Source: Pseudisothecium myosuroides (taxonomy: Eukaryota > Streptophyta > Bryopsida > Hypnales > Lembophyllaceae). Taken from it: a DNA stretch of 64,000 nucleotides. This document shows positions 23,730 through 37,173 of this stretch, piece after piece (within the stretch, counting starts at the first letter, position 1; each line of letters starts with the position of its first letter). Location of the stretch: contig OX637287.1 of assembly GCA_951799445.1 (NCBI GenBank), positions 46,591,724-46,655,723 on the forward strand, in the 5' to 3' direction. Position numbers and translations under genes: made by a program. The notes under the pieces were generated by a model. It did not search any database and was not told where the DNA came from. It saw nothing but the letters and a program-made list of their open reading frames with translations.

Positions 23730-25120
23730 TTGATATTTTGAACAATGTAGTCGGAGACACTGAAGTCACTCAGGTTGAAAGAGTGTGTTTGCTTCACTTG
23801 AAATTGTATATGCTTTTTGCTTACAAAGCCAAGTTTTCATCGTTTCGAGTCACTCCATTAGTACTAGCTTAGCTGTTGAGGATTCTGAATAATTAGTACA
23901 CTCTATTAAGGTAAAACAGTCCATTATGGACAAAAGACCCATTGTGGACACCTACGAATGACCCCATTATGGTTTTCTTCCACCCCATTATGGTTTTCTT
24001 CCAGTGAATGAGATTTGGGCCACAATCAATGTTTTAGCTAACCGGAATGGAGTGATTAGTGACCACAATAGGAACTTCCAGCTTTTTAGTGCTAATTCAT
24101 AGTAGGAAGTGATTGTTTTAGGGCTTCCATGTTAGAAAATATTGTGATTGCTTTAGGTGAGTAAGATGACCGTTATGGATATAGTTTTTGTTGGTTTGGG
24201 AGTAGTCTAGAGACTCTTTTAAGCCATATGGACTGAACACAATTCAGAATCCATATGTTCATTAACCCCTAAATGAACATATGGATTTGTTCAAAGTCTA
24301 GAGACTCTTTTAATTTGTTGAACAGTTCATAACAAAATGCACTGTTCAACATGTATGTACAAATTTGGTTTGTACATACATGTCAATTTTTTAATACATT
24401 AACTTTTACCATTTTTTTCCTTAACTATCAAGGCTTACCGTGACTTTAAACACAATTGGAGCAATTGAAAAGCAATTGCAATACAATCATAGAGCAGTCA
24501 AAAACAAGTGATTGTGTAATTGACCACTTGTATAATAGTTGTTGAGTAGTTGTAGATAGTCATAGAGAAGTTGTAGATTAGCCATATCTCAATGAGTTAC
24601 AAATAGTCATAGATCCGTAGAGTAGTTTAGAAAAACTTCATGAAATGGCGGTTGTTGGTTTAGAGTTTTGAAATCCTAGCAGGATTGTCTTGCCAAACAC
24701 CACAACATGACGTGGCCAAGTTTGACTTTGAGTTGGCAAAAGGTGACCATGGATGGACAAAAGGCAATTATGGGTGGGAAAAATGATGCATGTAGACAAA
24801 GCACATGTTTGCAAGAGTTCATGCAAAGGAATGACCATGGAAAGAAGAAAACCCAATCTCCTTTTTTAAAAAAACAAAAAAATAAATTCAATAAAAGGTG
24901 ATGTTCTTACATGAATCTCCACCCCTTATTTTTTTTAATCTTAAAATCAATATGACAAAAATTACATAATTAGGATGAATCTTTGTAAATTATAAATTAA
25001 AGTAAAAATGATTACTTAAATCTCCCCTCTTTGTTTTATGGTTTTAGATCAATGTTACAAGCAATACACAAGTAGGATGATTCTTTGAAAATTGTAAAAA
25101 GTAAATGGGGAAGTTCTTAC

Positions 25121-26056
25121 TTAACCCCTAAAGGACCGTTGTCCCTTCAAGGGACAAATGGGATTTCGGGCAGGTACCTACAGGCTAAATTTTTGTCGTG
25201 ATTTTTTTAAACTTTTTTTGAAGATAGAAAAATTGATAAGCTTTGTGGGAATACAATTTTTTTCACATTTGGTGACCGGGAACAATAGTTATGACCAAAA
25301 TAAGCTCAAAATAGGGACGAGGGGCAGCCCGGGTAGCAAAACAAAATTTGCAAAAATTTGAATTTTTTTTTTAATATTTTTTTTCATAGATTATATTTTT
25401 GCCTATCTGGAAAGCTTCGATTCATTTCATTTGGATATGTTATGAGAAAGTTATAGACATTCTTGTTCTTCGGGCAGTTAGAGCCTCTTCTTGAAAAAAA
25501 ACCTTGTAGGATTCATTTCTGGATGCAATTTTTTTAATTTTTTAATCGTTTTTTTTTGCATGGTTTAGTTTACTTGCTAGAACAATCTCACCATTGGGAT
25601 TAGTGCATTTTAATTCCATCTAAAAGATATGAATATTTTAGATTTTCCTTCTATTGCGTACCTACTTCTACTTAACAATTTTTTTAAGAATGATAATTAA
25701 GTTTTTTTGAATTTTTTTTCTCCCCTAGACTCTCAACTCAATTTTCCACTATAAATATTTAAAGCTCAAAACTCTATAAAGCAAAAAATTTAAGTTAAAA
25801 ATGTTTAAAGTCAAAAAATTTAGTCCCGCAATGTGCTGAAAAACTTGTTTTTTTTACTTTAAACGCAAATATCTTGCAATCTGTGCGATAAAAAATTCTG
25901 AAATTTTTTCCACACTTATTCATACTAGTTAGGTGTAAGATCCTATAGTTAGATGTGCAAACAAAACATTTTTCAGTTTTTTTTAGTCTTTGATATAGAA
26001 ATGGTAGTTTTGAGTGTTTTTTGGCAGAAAAAAGGCCTCGGTCCTTTTGGGGTTAA
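25121..26056. mobile_element. TTAA/CCCCTAAA element, mirror copy of E3
   Basis: TTAA at 25121-25124 and 26053-26056. The first 762 bases belong to the near-perfect arm. From 25887 outward the sequence is still homologous to E3 but has several substitutions and small indels, and the outer end reads TTTTGGGG instead of TTTAGGGG. The palindrome boundary therefore falls inside this element. Confidence 0.75.
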
Positions 26057-26530
26057 TAAAAATTGTTCTTTATCAATAGTTGTTTTTTAGTTACAGAAGT
26101 GCAACTAAGCCTAGCCTACATCAGTTACGGAACTAATGCTCAATGACATATTCTAGCAATTGGTTGATGATTTATCAAATGCAAGTGGCTTATTTTTACT
26201 TAATATAAACTTGTATATGCCCTCTTGATTTAATAACTCATATAAACGACTAAAGTCTAATCTATGTCAAATTTTCCACCAACTTCTTAGATCTCAGTCA
26301 CTCTAAAGTCATTTAAAGACAACTATTTTTTTGTGGTTACACGATTTGGAATATAATATTTCAATTATTGCATTGTAATAGCAAGCTATCTGAAGATGTT
26401 GTAGTTTAAATTAAATGCAATTATCCTAAGATTGATGAAAAGAATTAAATTTCATATTGATTATGTATTCTCTAAATATTGAATGATGTGGCATTTGAAA
26501 ACAAATTTCATATTTCAATTGTTGATAATC

Positions 26531-27444
26531 TTAACCCCTAAAGTTCCGAGGCCTATTTTCTGCCAAAAAACACTCAAAACTACCATTTCTATAGCAAAGA
26601 GTAAAAAAAAATTTAATTGTTTTTTTTTCACGGCTAACCGTAGGATCATACACCTAACTAGTATTAAAAAGTGTGGAAAAAATTTCAGAATTTTTGACCG
26701 CACAGATTGCAAGATATTTGCGTTTAAAGTGGAAAAAACAAGTTTTTCAGCACATTACGGGACTGGATTTTTTGACTTTGAACATTTTTAACTTAAAATT
26801 TTTGCACTATAGAGTTTTGAGCTTTAAATCTTTATAGTGGAGAATTGAGTTGAGAGTCTAGGAAAAAAAAAGAAATTCAAAAAAACTTAATTATCATTCT
26901 TCAAAAAATTGTTAAGGAGAAGTAGGTACGAGATAGAAGGAAAATCTAAAATATTTATATATTTTAGATGGAATTAAAATAAACTAATCCCAACGGTGAA
27001 ATTGTTCTAGCAAGTAAATTAAACCATGAGAATTTTATTTTTTTGAAAAATTGCAAAAATATCATTCAGAATTGAATCCTACAAGTTATTTTTTTCAAGA
27101 AGATGCTCTAACTACCCGAAAAACAAGAATATCCATAACTTCCTCATAACAAAGTCAAATGAAATGAATCAAAGCTTTCCAGATAAAAAAAAATGTAATC
27201 TATGGAAAAAAAATATTCAAAATTTTGCAAATTTTTTTTGCTGCCCCCCGTCCCCACGCATTCCAAGAAATGGCATAACTTCTCCCTCAAAGGTCCAATT
27301 TCAAATTTTTTTTCCACCACGTACCTATCTTAATTCTTCACATTCCCAAAAAATTTCAAAAAATTAGGAGAAAATTTCAGCCCGTAGGTACCTGCCCCAA
27401 GTCCCATTTGTCCCCCAAACGGACAATGGTCCTTTAGGGGTTAA
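26531..27444. mobile_element. TTAA/CCCCTAAA element, copy E6
   Basis: A 906-base element with TTAA at 26531-26534 and 27441-27444, left end CCCCTAAAGTTCCGAGGCC and right end the complement of CCCCTAAAGGACCATTGTCC. It aligns along its length with E3 in the same orientation (for example CACTCAAAACTACCATTTCT, GCACAGATTGCAAGATATTT) at visibly lower identity than the palindrome arms. It is non-coding. Confidence 0.8.
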
Positions 27445-27798
27445 AGCAATAGTATTCACATTATTGTATTTGTCATTGCCAATCTTGTGCTTGACTTGTT
27501 GTATGCACTCTCACCTTTGATTCCCTTCACTCCCTCTATAGAATCCACAAACAAAGTTTATAAATTGGGCAAAATTAAAGTGCATTTTGGAGAGACAAAA
27601 CAAAGGGCTAAAAAAACGCAAGAATGGAAAAAAAATCATTTGAAAATAATTACTAATTATGTCTAAAAATCATTAGGAAAATGCCCTTCTCCACTAGCCT
27701 TAGGGTTTAAATAGGAGCTTCATTGCAATGCCAATTGAGTTATGAGGTAGGCAAATTAGTAGAATGTTAGTTTATATAGACTCAAGCTTAAAACCAAT

Positions 27799-28040
27799 GG
27801 TGCTAGTATGTGAGCCCAAGAATGCGAGTTTGTGAGCATTGAACCTATAATATAGGTACCTATAATATAAATACCAGACACTATAGAAGGTATATGTATC
27901 ATAAACACCTATAATATGGATATTTGTAACATATATACTCTATAATCATAGACGGTTTCTTTAGTATATACACCTTTAACATAGGTGTGTAGTATTCTAA
28001 GCTCATGGGCTCACACTCCTATGTTCACATAATAGCAACC
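27799..28040. mobile_element. GGTGCTA MITE, copy 1
   Basis: About 240 bases with ends GGTGCTAGTATGTGAGC and the complement of GGTTGCTATTATGTGAGC. Internally it has repeated ACCTATAATATA words. Copy 2 (43113-43361) shows a 10-base target duplication; none is clear here. It is non-coding. The gap 27445-27798 holds nothing recognised. Confidence 0.7.
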
Positions 28041-28229
28041 CTCATATGAAAACCACAAATTTCACAACAACCAACTAAAAAGAAAGCATTCAATTTTGAC
28101 TTTTTATAAAGACCAATGATTCTATAATTTGACGCTACAATTAGTGTCAATGGACCCACAACCTCTCTAATGAGTTACTGTTCATGTCTTAAATTTTTGC
28201 TATCCAACCTTTGTTTGTTACATAATAAA

Positions 28230-30510
28230 TTTGGGGGTGAATGCAAAAAACACCTGCCAATTTGTTGCGTTTTTGTAGTATTCATCATTTTTTTCTGCAG
28301 TACTTTAAAATTAGAAAAAAAAAAAAAAAAAAAAAATGGCTAATATTACTACCTTTGACATGAAGGTAACCACCAAAGAAAATTCATTAAAAAGTTCGCT
28401 AAGCATGAGAACTAGAAAAGTGCCAAATCTCAAGAAAATGGATACTTTCATGTTTTGATTAGTTAAAAATAGAAAAAGTAAATAAATACATAAAATGAAA
28501 ATTGGCCATTTGTAAGAATTCTATGGAAATGGTCATTCACCCCAAAAAAATCCAAAATAATATTTTATATGTTACAAAATGCAAGCAGAAAGAAGAGCAC
28601 TTTGTGGAGTTCTATACCACGTAGAATTAATTATTTTCAGAATTTCTTTGGATAGTAGCTACAAGTCTATTGGAAGACCATCCCCTCCAAATTTCAGCTC
28701 AAAATTTGTTTTTTTGGATACTAAATAGGGTGATTGCATGAAAGACTAGTCGATTTTGTTCCACGTTGGTAAGATTGGGGTTGTCTTTTGCAATAACTTT
28801 TGAATTTTGAATCCAATGCCAAAAACAAAAAATGGAATGTCTAGATGTCTTGCTTGCAATTGTAACCCTTATTCTTTTTAAAAATTAAAAAATCATTTAA
28901 TATTTAAAATTCAATTTCTCTAATTTGTCACACTTTCAAGTTTAGAGGTTTTGAATACTATTGAGCAGTTTAAATTAATGATTTTCAGTTGAAATTTCTA
29001 TGGTGCATTCCTATAGTAGGCAGACATGTTCCTACCAAAGGAAATCTAAAAATACATTATTTTATGTCCTCCACGTCTGTGCAAAGAGGCCTCCCTTGCA
29101 CGCGCAGTTGTGAACAATAGAGACGGCTTTGACCTCATTTTTTTCGTTGAAACTCATCACTAGGAAGTCCTTCCAAATGGCCAATTTTTAGTTTTTATTA
29201 TTATTGTTTTTCCTATTTATTACAAATCAAAATGTCAAAGTATGTAATTTTTTGCCACAATTCTATGTCCGAGAATATGTCCCAAAAAATACATACTTTG
29301 ACGTTTTAATTTGTAATAAATAAGAAAAATAGTTATAAAAAAAACTAAAAATTGGCCATTTGGGAGGACTTCCTAGTGATGAATTTCATTGAAAAAAATG
29401 AGGTCAAAGTCATTTCTATTGTTCACAACTGCGCAGGCAAGGGAGGCCTCTTTGCACAGACGTGGAGGACATAAAATAATGTATTTTTAGATTCCCTTTG
29501 GTAGGAACATGTCTGCCTACTATAGGAATGTACCATAGAAATTTCAACTGAAAATCATTAATTTAAGCCGCTCAATCGTATTCAAACCCCTTAAATTTGA
29601 AAAATTGATAAATTAGAGAAATTGAATTTTAAATATTAAATGATGTTTTAATTTTTTTGAAAAATTAGGGATATAATTACAATCGAGATATTTAGAAATA
29701 GCTTTTTTGTTTTTGGCATTGGAATCTTAATTCAAAAGTTATAGCACAGGACAACCTCGTCTTATTAAAGTGTGACAGAAATCGACCAATCTTTCATGCA
29801 ATCACCCAATAGTACTAAAATCTTCCAAATTGGCAAGTGTGACATAAAATTGGGGGCTATTTTTGGATAGTAAATTATTTTTGAAAATTACAAAAAATGG
29901 GCAAGGTGTATAATAGTCATGAGTGCCTTACCTATAAATCTTGAGTCATTTGGAGCCAAAACGCAAAAATTATGGCCAAAAAACAAATCAAAATGCAAGG
30001 TGTAATACAAAATAGTATAGGTGTTTCTTGCATTCATCCTTGGTTGTTCTACCAAATTCATATTTGTAATAGTGGTGCTAGTGCCAACCAAACTTCTTTT
30101 TGTGCTGGCCTTACTTGATTGACAAAGTCCTGGGCATCCCTTATATAAAAACATATATAGGGATTTCGTTTATACCTACTCTAAAATTTATATTTTTTTA
30201 CAAATGGATGATTTTTATTTTATTTGTTAAATTTTTTTCCTATTTTTTCCTAATTAAAACATCAAAATATCTATTTTCTTGAGTTTGGGCACTTTTTTAG
30301 TTTTCCTATTTAGAGAATTTTCCTAGGCTTTTCCTTTGGTGGTGGTTACCTTCACTATCTTAAAGGTTTATACATTAGCCATATTTTTCTAATTTTAATT
30401 TTTTTTTTCTAATTTTAAAGTACTCCAAAAAAATCATAAATATTGTTACAAATTGCAACAAATGATATAGGTGTTTCTTGTAGTCATTCAAAATTAAAAA
30501 TGAATAGTTA
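28230..30510. mobile_element. Large diverged foldback element
   Basis: Two arms of about 1 kb are inverted copies around 29268. Left words such as CCTCCACGTCTGTGCAAAG, CAGACATGTTCCTACCAAAG and GGTAACCACCA recur reversed on the right (29400-29510, 30340-30355). The position sum drifts from about 58536 at the centre to 58723 at the edges because of indels. The outer ends resemble TGAATG..AAGAAACACCT; a second such end near 30008-30035 suggests nesting. Long terminal inverted repeats suit a foldback or Mutator-like element, but I see no clear target duplication or transposase. Confidence 0.7.
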
Positions 30511-33200
30511 AAGAATATCAATGAAAAATTGATTCATAAAAGAAATTTACTAATGCTTTCTAGACTCCAATATCCGTGTGAAAATTTCCATTGCCAAGGT
30601 CTCCTGATCCAAAAATAGGGCCCAAAAAACTTTAGTTGGGTGTCATTGATAGCATGGAGAGCTGCAAAGTTCTAGTATTTTTTTTTTGGAATTTGTCACA
30701 CATTATTTCTTATTTTTCAAAATCAATAAAATATTTGACAAGGAGGTGCCAATCATGCCTTGCACTTGCACTGTTTGTACTTACGATGTTTGAATATGCT
30801 TGGCGGTGCTTTATGGTATATACACCTACCATTGCTTGCCATGACTTTCCATCAGACACTCTCCCATGATCTATTACCCATATCTTTACCCATATCTTTA
30901 CCCACATCTTTACCCACATCTTTAGCACATCTTTAGCACATCCAACAAGCAGAATTGTGAAAAAATAAAAAATAAAAAAAATCATTATGCTCATAGAATC
31001 ACAACAATGATAGTAGAAACGAAGGCATGCTTGATGACATTCAAGTCAGTGCCTGGTTCTCTGAGACTTCGACCTTCAATCCGTCAAAGCTTTGTCAAGA
31101 GTTCATTGCATCATAGCGTCATAAACACGATCCATCAACCGGCCCTCAATACTGTACTAGAAATTATTTCAAATATGATGGATAAGTTGCTTCAAAGGGA
31201 TTCCTATATATCATGCCAAAAAAGTGAGTATACACATGTGGACTGGATAACAGAGAGCCAGGAGGTTCGAGAAGGTTATCAGAAAAAATTAATGGCATCT
31301 CATTCTTTTGAATCTTGAGCGTCCCATATTGTTGGATCAAAGTACTAGCATTGGAGTAGGAGGGTTTATAATTATTTATAATTAAGGTACAAGTGTACAA
31401 CCTTGATCTGACGAACCAACAAGAGAGCATCACGATTGGCACAAAAGCCTTGCACTTCACCAAAGAGAGTGAGAAGGACAAGAGAGTGCTAACATCGAAA
31501 CTAGAGTTGCATCGAAACTTGGATGTACTTGGCATACTGGCTCGGATCCTTGCGAATGTCTTCTCTCTATGACGATACTCTGCATTAGCTTTCCTCTTAG
31601 ATCTGATTCCCCTTCTCGGCACTTGCACTCTTTATACCTGCGTTGAAGCTAGCTAGATCGATCAATCGATGCGGTGGGCGCGTACCAGAGGTGATCGATG
31701 ACTCCCCGCATGCACTAATCATCACCGGGTGTGAACAATGCAGCATTATTTCAGTTTGATTGCAATCCATGCTTTGATTGTGTCCTTCTGGTGAGGAAAA
31801 AGATCGACTCGATTGATCACCCGGGTAGGAAACGTGTTGTAAATCAACGTGTCCGGCCTTCTGGTGACTTCAAGCCCGGCCAGGCTCTGACACCGCTGCA
31901 TGTCATGACTTCAAGCAACAAAACGAATTGAATTGGAGCATCATCATGACTCCTTATCTCTCTGATTTAGCACTGATGAGCGTCCATTTCAGTGGATAAC
32001 TTAACATACGATTCGTCCGGGAGCAATTCGGGAGGCGCATGATCATGAACAAGAGTGCATTGAACGTTCCAGCAATCGGTAAATTGTACCTCAGGGTGAC
32101 TACCATGACGGCCATTATTAACTCCGGATCACCGCTTGTTGGGAGACATCGATATCGCCCTTGAGACCGATTCATGTATGATGAAGTGGGGTCACCAAGA
32201 CAGGCCAATGCGCACGAGAACAAGCCACAGGCTTTCTGCACTGACGCCTGCACATGCAGTGAGCACATGGCAGTGTGTCGGGAGCGTTTGCTTGGATCCA
32301 CCCTAGCCGCACAATGCACAGAAATATATCAGGCAATCTACCGCCTTGTAATTTTACCGCAAGCAGAAACAAAAAATGGCGGATTTAGGTTAGCAAAGTC
32401 TGAAATCTTACACCATTCTCTTTCCACGAAATTTAATCACGTCACTGAAAATCAAATTAACGCAGAAGGCGATCGATCTCTAACCAAGAATTAGATTGGT
32501 GACCCAATGATCGAATGGTGTCGTCAAGCGCGCATAGGGACGATCGATGCGGACAACGGCGTCCGTGCAAATCAAAAGTCAATCGAGTGACTCGATAATA
32601 CTCACGGCAAGCATCAAGTGGACTGGTTCGCTCCCAATCAAGCCAAACAAATTGCGCAAGAAGTCAGGCGGCCAATTCAAGCTCATGATCAACGTCGACA
32701 AATCACTCTCACTTGTCAGTGATGACAGGCACTGCATGATGGGAGTCGCCTGGTTCATTGTGTCGACCGAACGACTGACAAGGGACGAAGAGATCTGACA
32801 GACACAGAGTGGCGTCTGACAGAAGGAACGTGCAGTCGAGGAAACAACAAACACGTACTACACGTACAAAAACCACATTCCGCCTACAAGTGGCCGCCCT
32901 CGCCCCTCGCTACTTGCTTGCATATTTCATCTGGCCAGTAACGAAAACAATTAATTTACAGACAATAATCTGCGGCGGGATTCTCCACAGCACTAACTTC
33001 GTTAATTAGAATGGGGCCAGCAGCGGTGATTTAGTGTGGAAGACAAAACGCGGAGCAAGTTGCGAGGTGACAGTGCGCACGAAGGAGCGAGCGTGGAGGG
33101 TTTAGGGTTTAAGGGGCAAGGTAGTCAGGGAATCTGTCTTGGAAGCGTTGATTAGGGTTTGTCAGCGAAATATTCGGCGGTGAATTCTCAACCAGGAGTG
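30511..33200. other. Intergenic, no gene recognised; short tandem repeat
   Basis: At 30874-30943 a 12-base word, TCTTTACCCACA or close, is repeated about six times. 31000-33100 is less AT-rich and contains open frames on both strands (for example the complement of 31164-31628), but none shows a family motif, signal peptide or credible splice structure. GGTTTAGGGTTTAAGG near 33100 is the kind of word found in plant promoters and 5' UTRs; no transcript can be attached to it. Confidence 0.35.
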
Positions 33201-36200
33201 TGTATTTCAGGTTTTTTTTGGTTTCATTTTACGGAAGTCATGTAGACATGGATGAAACATGCAAAATGTGGATTATTAATGATTTGGTCAACCAAATGTG
33301 CATACATTCCTCCAAAATGGAATGACACTCTTTGAAGAATTTTTTTAGCAATTTCATCCATTGTTAAAAGCATTGGAAGTTAAAAAATAATTCGTGTTCG
33401 CAATGAGCCTTTTGGCTAATTTTTACAAATTTGCTACAAGTTTACCGGTAGTAGTAGATTGGCTACTTGCATGCCAAACATCATGTCCACCTACCATTTG
33501 AAAATGGTTGGAGTTCTTCACTATTTGCAAATACCGAGTATAAACGATGTGTAACTGTAATCAATTGCTATTAGTGTTGATTATACATGCACTTACCTTA
33601 TAGATTCGTTACCGAATCATTACCCTCACCCACCAATACATATTCCTCCCCTATGCCATCTCCAATTATAAAATCTAGTTTCAAAAATTAAAAAAGAGTC
33701 TCAGTCCCTTCTAACAATGGTATATAGCATAAATGTCACTTGAGCAAACTTCTCAAATTCAATAGTGGGATCTTAAACTTTAAAGGACATTTGAAGTCGT
33801 GGGAGGGCTACCCAAACTTGGATTTCAAAATCTTTCTTAAATGGGCACCATGTAAATTGTTCAAAAAACCAATCAATCATGATTGAGCTCTCACCCTTCT
33901 CAAGGCCATGGGCAACCTCAAAGCCCCTATTCAAAATTTTTACCAAACTTTCCAATGCAAAAACTACAAGTTCAAATGGTGATTCAAAACCCAAAACTTA
34001 GATTGATAGATGCACCTTCTAAAGACAAAGAGAATGATACCAAGGAAGCTCACATTCAGTAGTGAGTATTGGAGGAGTTTTCTTGAAGATTCTCTTCAAG
34101 AAAACTCAACCCCTCAAGCAAGGGTTTATTGTTAAAAGGTTAAGTGAACACACTCTTCATTTACGCCACCCCCTGCACTTACCTTACAGACATTGCAGAC
34201 ATTGCAGGAAGACAAGACAATTGCAAGCCAAACTTTAGGAAGAAAGTGGAGTCTGTTCAGTGCAAGTGAGGTCTTCCGTTGTTGCACGACTGTTCAATAT
34301 TCAGCTGCCATTCCTTTCTCGAGGTTGGACACTTCGAGACTTAGTGACGTACTTTGCTTAATTTCCGGCAAACTCTGTCAGAGTCTGCAGTACATCCGTC
34401 GTGCCTGCAGTGATTGTGGCTTCCAACGTTCCAAGACCAAGGAGGTGGGCGAAGCTTAACTGAAGCAAGCAGGTTGACAAATGAACGCCAATTCAACAGC
34501 CCGTGAGCAATTTCCGCTTGCATTGGGATTAAAAACACTACTTTATGTGCAAGTGAATGGCCTCGATCTCACTCACTTGCCGAAAATGGCAGTGCCTTGT
34601 CTGCTTCCACCCACGTCGGCTTCAATGCTGCCTGGCTCTCCAGTTTGGCATCATCTACGTTAACTTACCTCCGACGACTGATGCAGGCTTCAAAATTCAG
34701 ACATGTCTATCCGTGGGTTTACTTTGTTTCTTGTCAGTCAGTTGCCATGTTAGAGCTAGCTAGGATACAGTCGCTCAATGATTCAAAGCTGACCTTTCCT
34801 TCAGTGAAAAGGGAAGGATGAAGAACATCAATCTGTTACATTGGTGGCACTTCAGAGGTATAGAATTTTCTAGCAAAATGAGCTCTAGAAACGAGGAAGT
34901 AAGATACGTCCTGGTGTAGACTCTGCGTGCCTTGAAAAGTGCCAATGCCGTGAATTGAAGCCGAATAATTCCAGGAAGCTGATGTCTGTGTGCAATGGAA
35001 ATGGTGGTATTAGTAGTTGTCCTGTCGTGAGTTGGTTCCTGTTGCTTGTTTGTTTTGTTTGTGCCAGGCCACTTGTGGCTGGTTGTATCTTATGATTCTT
35101 GGCAATGAAATTCCGTTTCAATTGTTTAAAAAAAAAGAAAAGAAAGGGTGGTATTAGGTGTAAGTTGAATTGTAAGTCTTTTTTTATTCCTTCAATCACA
35201 AATTTGAAATAGTGTTCACTTGCAGGATGATTCAGTTAACCTCAATTCAAAACATTGACGAATTTAATGCTCCAAGTCACAGTATTATAAGATACACGCT
35301 GGACCAATCTTCTTTCTTATCACCAATGTTCTTCCAATCCTGCATCCTTTGGTTTCTCATCAAAATCTTGGACTGAGGATAAATGTGCACGATTGAAAAC
35401 ATACTTACTCTTTTTAACATATCACTTTGTTAACCTTTAAATGTGAGACCCAACTCTATGGGCTTGGTTTTAAAAAATCATGAGTTCCTTCAAGGTTAGC
35501 ATCTCTAATACTCAACTACAATCCAACTTTTTAATATAATTGACTTCTTTTTTCTCTCTAAGAGAAGCATCTATCAAACTAAGTTTTGTATTTCAAATCA
35601 TAGATGAATTTGAAATATAACTTTCTTGCGTTGAAAAGTTTGTAAGAATTTTTGCACAATAGCTTTGAGGGAACTCATTGCCTTAATTAAGGAGGGCGAC
35701 AACTCATCATTGATTGATCATTTGCAGATGCTCTATGATATCCATATAAGAAAGATTTCAAAACCAAGTTTGGATTGCCCTACTAGAACCTTACATCTTC
35801 ACAATCATGTAAGGGTTAAGTCACAAGAAAAGATGCATACAAGTGTGATAATTTAAGAAGTTTGACAAGGGTGAAAAAGTCGTAATCCACTTTCCTCACT
35901 TGTGTACTTCCCACATGTGCTTCTTTAATGTCACTTTAACATGCACACTATCTATTGTCACAACGTCGCAGACCTCCATATTACCACTTGCAAATGTGGA
36001 CGCCTATGCTGTGCCAAAAAGTGGTCTCCAAGGGTGTAAGTATCGTCAATTGCACTTGAGAGTCATCTGATCAATCTTTGAGAATACCGCCATTGACAAA
36101 CCAAGCGCCTTTCCGTCATGTGCACAAGTTTTGTTTCTCGAACTTCTTTCAACTATGGACAATAATGGCAACGACGAGGTTGTGGAGTCTGTACTTCCAC

Positions 36201-37173
36201 TGTGATTAATTGAAGCTCTACGGTAACGCATGAATCTCCTTTCGACGTGACTCTCATGAACTTGTAAGTCAGTCTGTCGTGCAAGTGCATCCACTGAAGA
36301 GTACCAAGGTTTTGCCTCACATTATTCAATGCCAGATTAAGACTTTAATTTGCAAAGAAATGCAAAGTCTCCATTTACCACAGAGTAAATCAAAACTATG
36401 AACAATCCAGAAACTTGCACGATCTGAAAGTTTGTGTTAAGCTACAAAACAATTGCAAAAAAACAAAAATGTCAGTGAAGTAAGTACTTTGACAATTAGC
36501 ACAAATCAAAGCAGCTCGTGATATGGTTAATGGAGCCTCTACCTGACCCCATGTTTCAGCTCGAGTTTTGGATCCTGTAGAATCAGTGAGCAGACTTCAG
36601 TTGCAGTCATGACCACCGAATAGCATAGCAATGCTAACGCCGCCGACCTAATCAGAGATCAATGATTTTTTAGTGTACTATCCAGGTGCTCCTAACTGTC
36701 TCAAGATTACAACAGCTGATACCGAATCTAAAAAATGTGAAGAAAATACCAAATAATCTGGAACGTAACCTTGGATATAACTCAACCTCGTCTAGCGCCG
36801 GTAAATTTGCTGCATCCTTTAGTTTGAGATTCACGAATGGATTTCTAGTTTTCACTTATTGACTCTTTGTTATTAACCTCTAATGAACCAAGGTGCACAG
36901 ATTGGTCATCTCGTAGTCTTGAGTGAGTCATATGACGAGTTTCAATTATCCAATTTTTATTTCGTCTTGGATCATTCACAAGTAATATTCTCAAAATTTG
37001 GCCGCATCTGAATTATATATTCCACAATATTGTAATAAATCGTCGCTTTATAACAACCATAGAATCCTTGGCCCTATAGATGTAAATTCGCATTTGAAGA
37101 CGCTGACTGGCACGCAGTAAAATAATGCACATTGGTACACAGACATGCACACTGCGGAGGCAATTTTCATGTT
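33201..37173. other. Intergenic, no feature recognised
   Basis: Mixed-composition DNA with only short frames. I found no gene, element ends or notable repeats. Confidence 0.35.

Larger units (their letters stand above)
21061..25886. repeat. Right arm of the 4.8-kb inverted duplication
   Basis: The reverse complement of 14527-19352 at very high identity (position sum 40413). It carries the same contents in mirror order: half of E4, the TIR cluster (21477-22311), the coiled-coil gene (22853-23191), the CACTA-type MITE (23534-23729), the short hairpins (24248-24383) and most of the mirror copy of E3. Single-base differences (for example near 22729 against 17684) show that it is not a purely formal duplication of one sequence. 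Confidence 0.92.

Noticed and set aside
14527..25886. Inverted repeat as an inserted plastid inverted repeat or organelle DNA
   Set aside because: No rRNA, tRNA or organellar genes occur in the arms; the contents are transposons and a spliced nuclear-type gene.
31164..31628. 154-codon minus-strand frame
   Set aside because: No recognisable domain, no hydrophobic leader and no supporting neighbour; could be chance in moderately GC-rich DNA.
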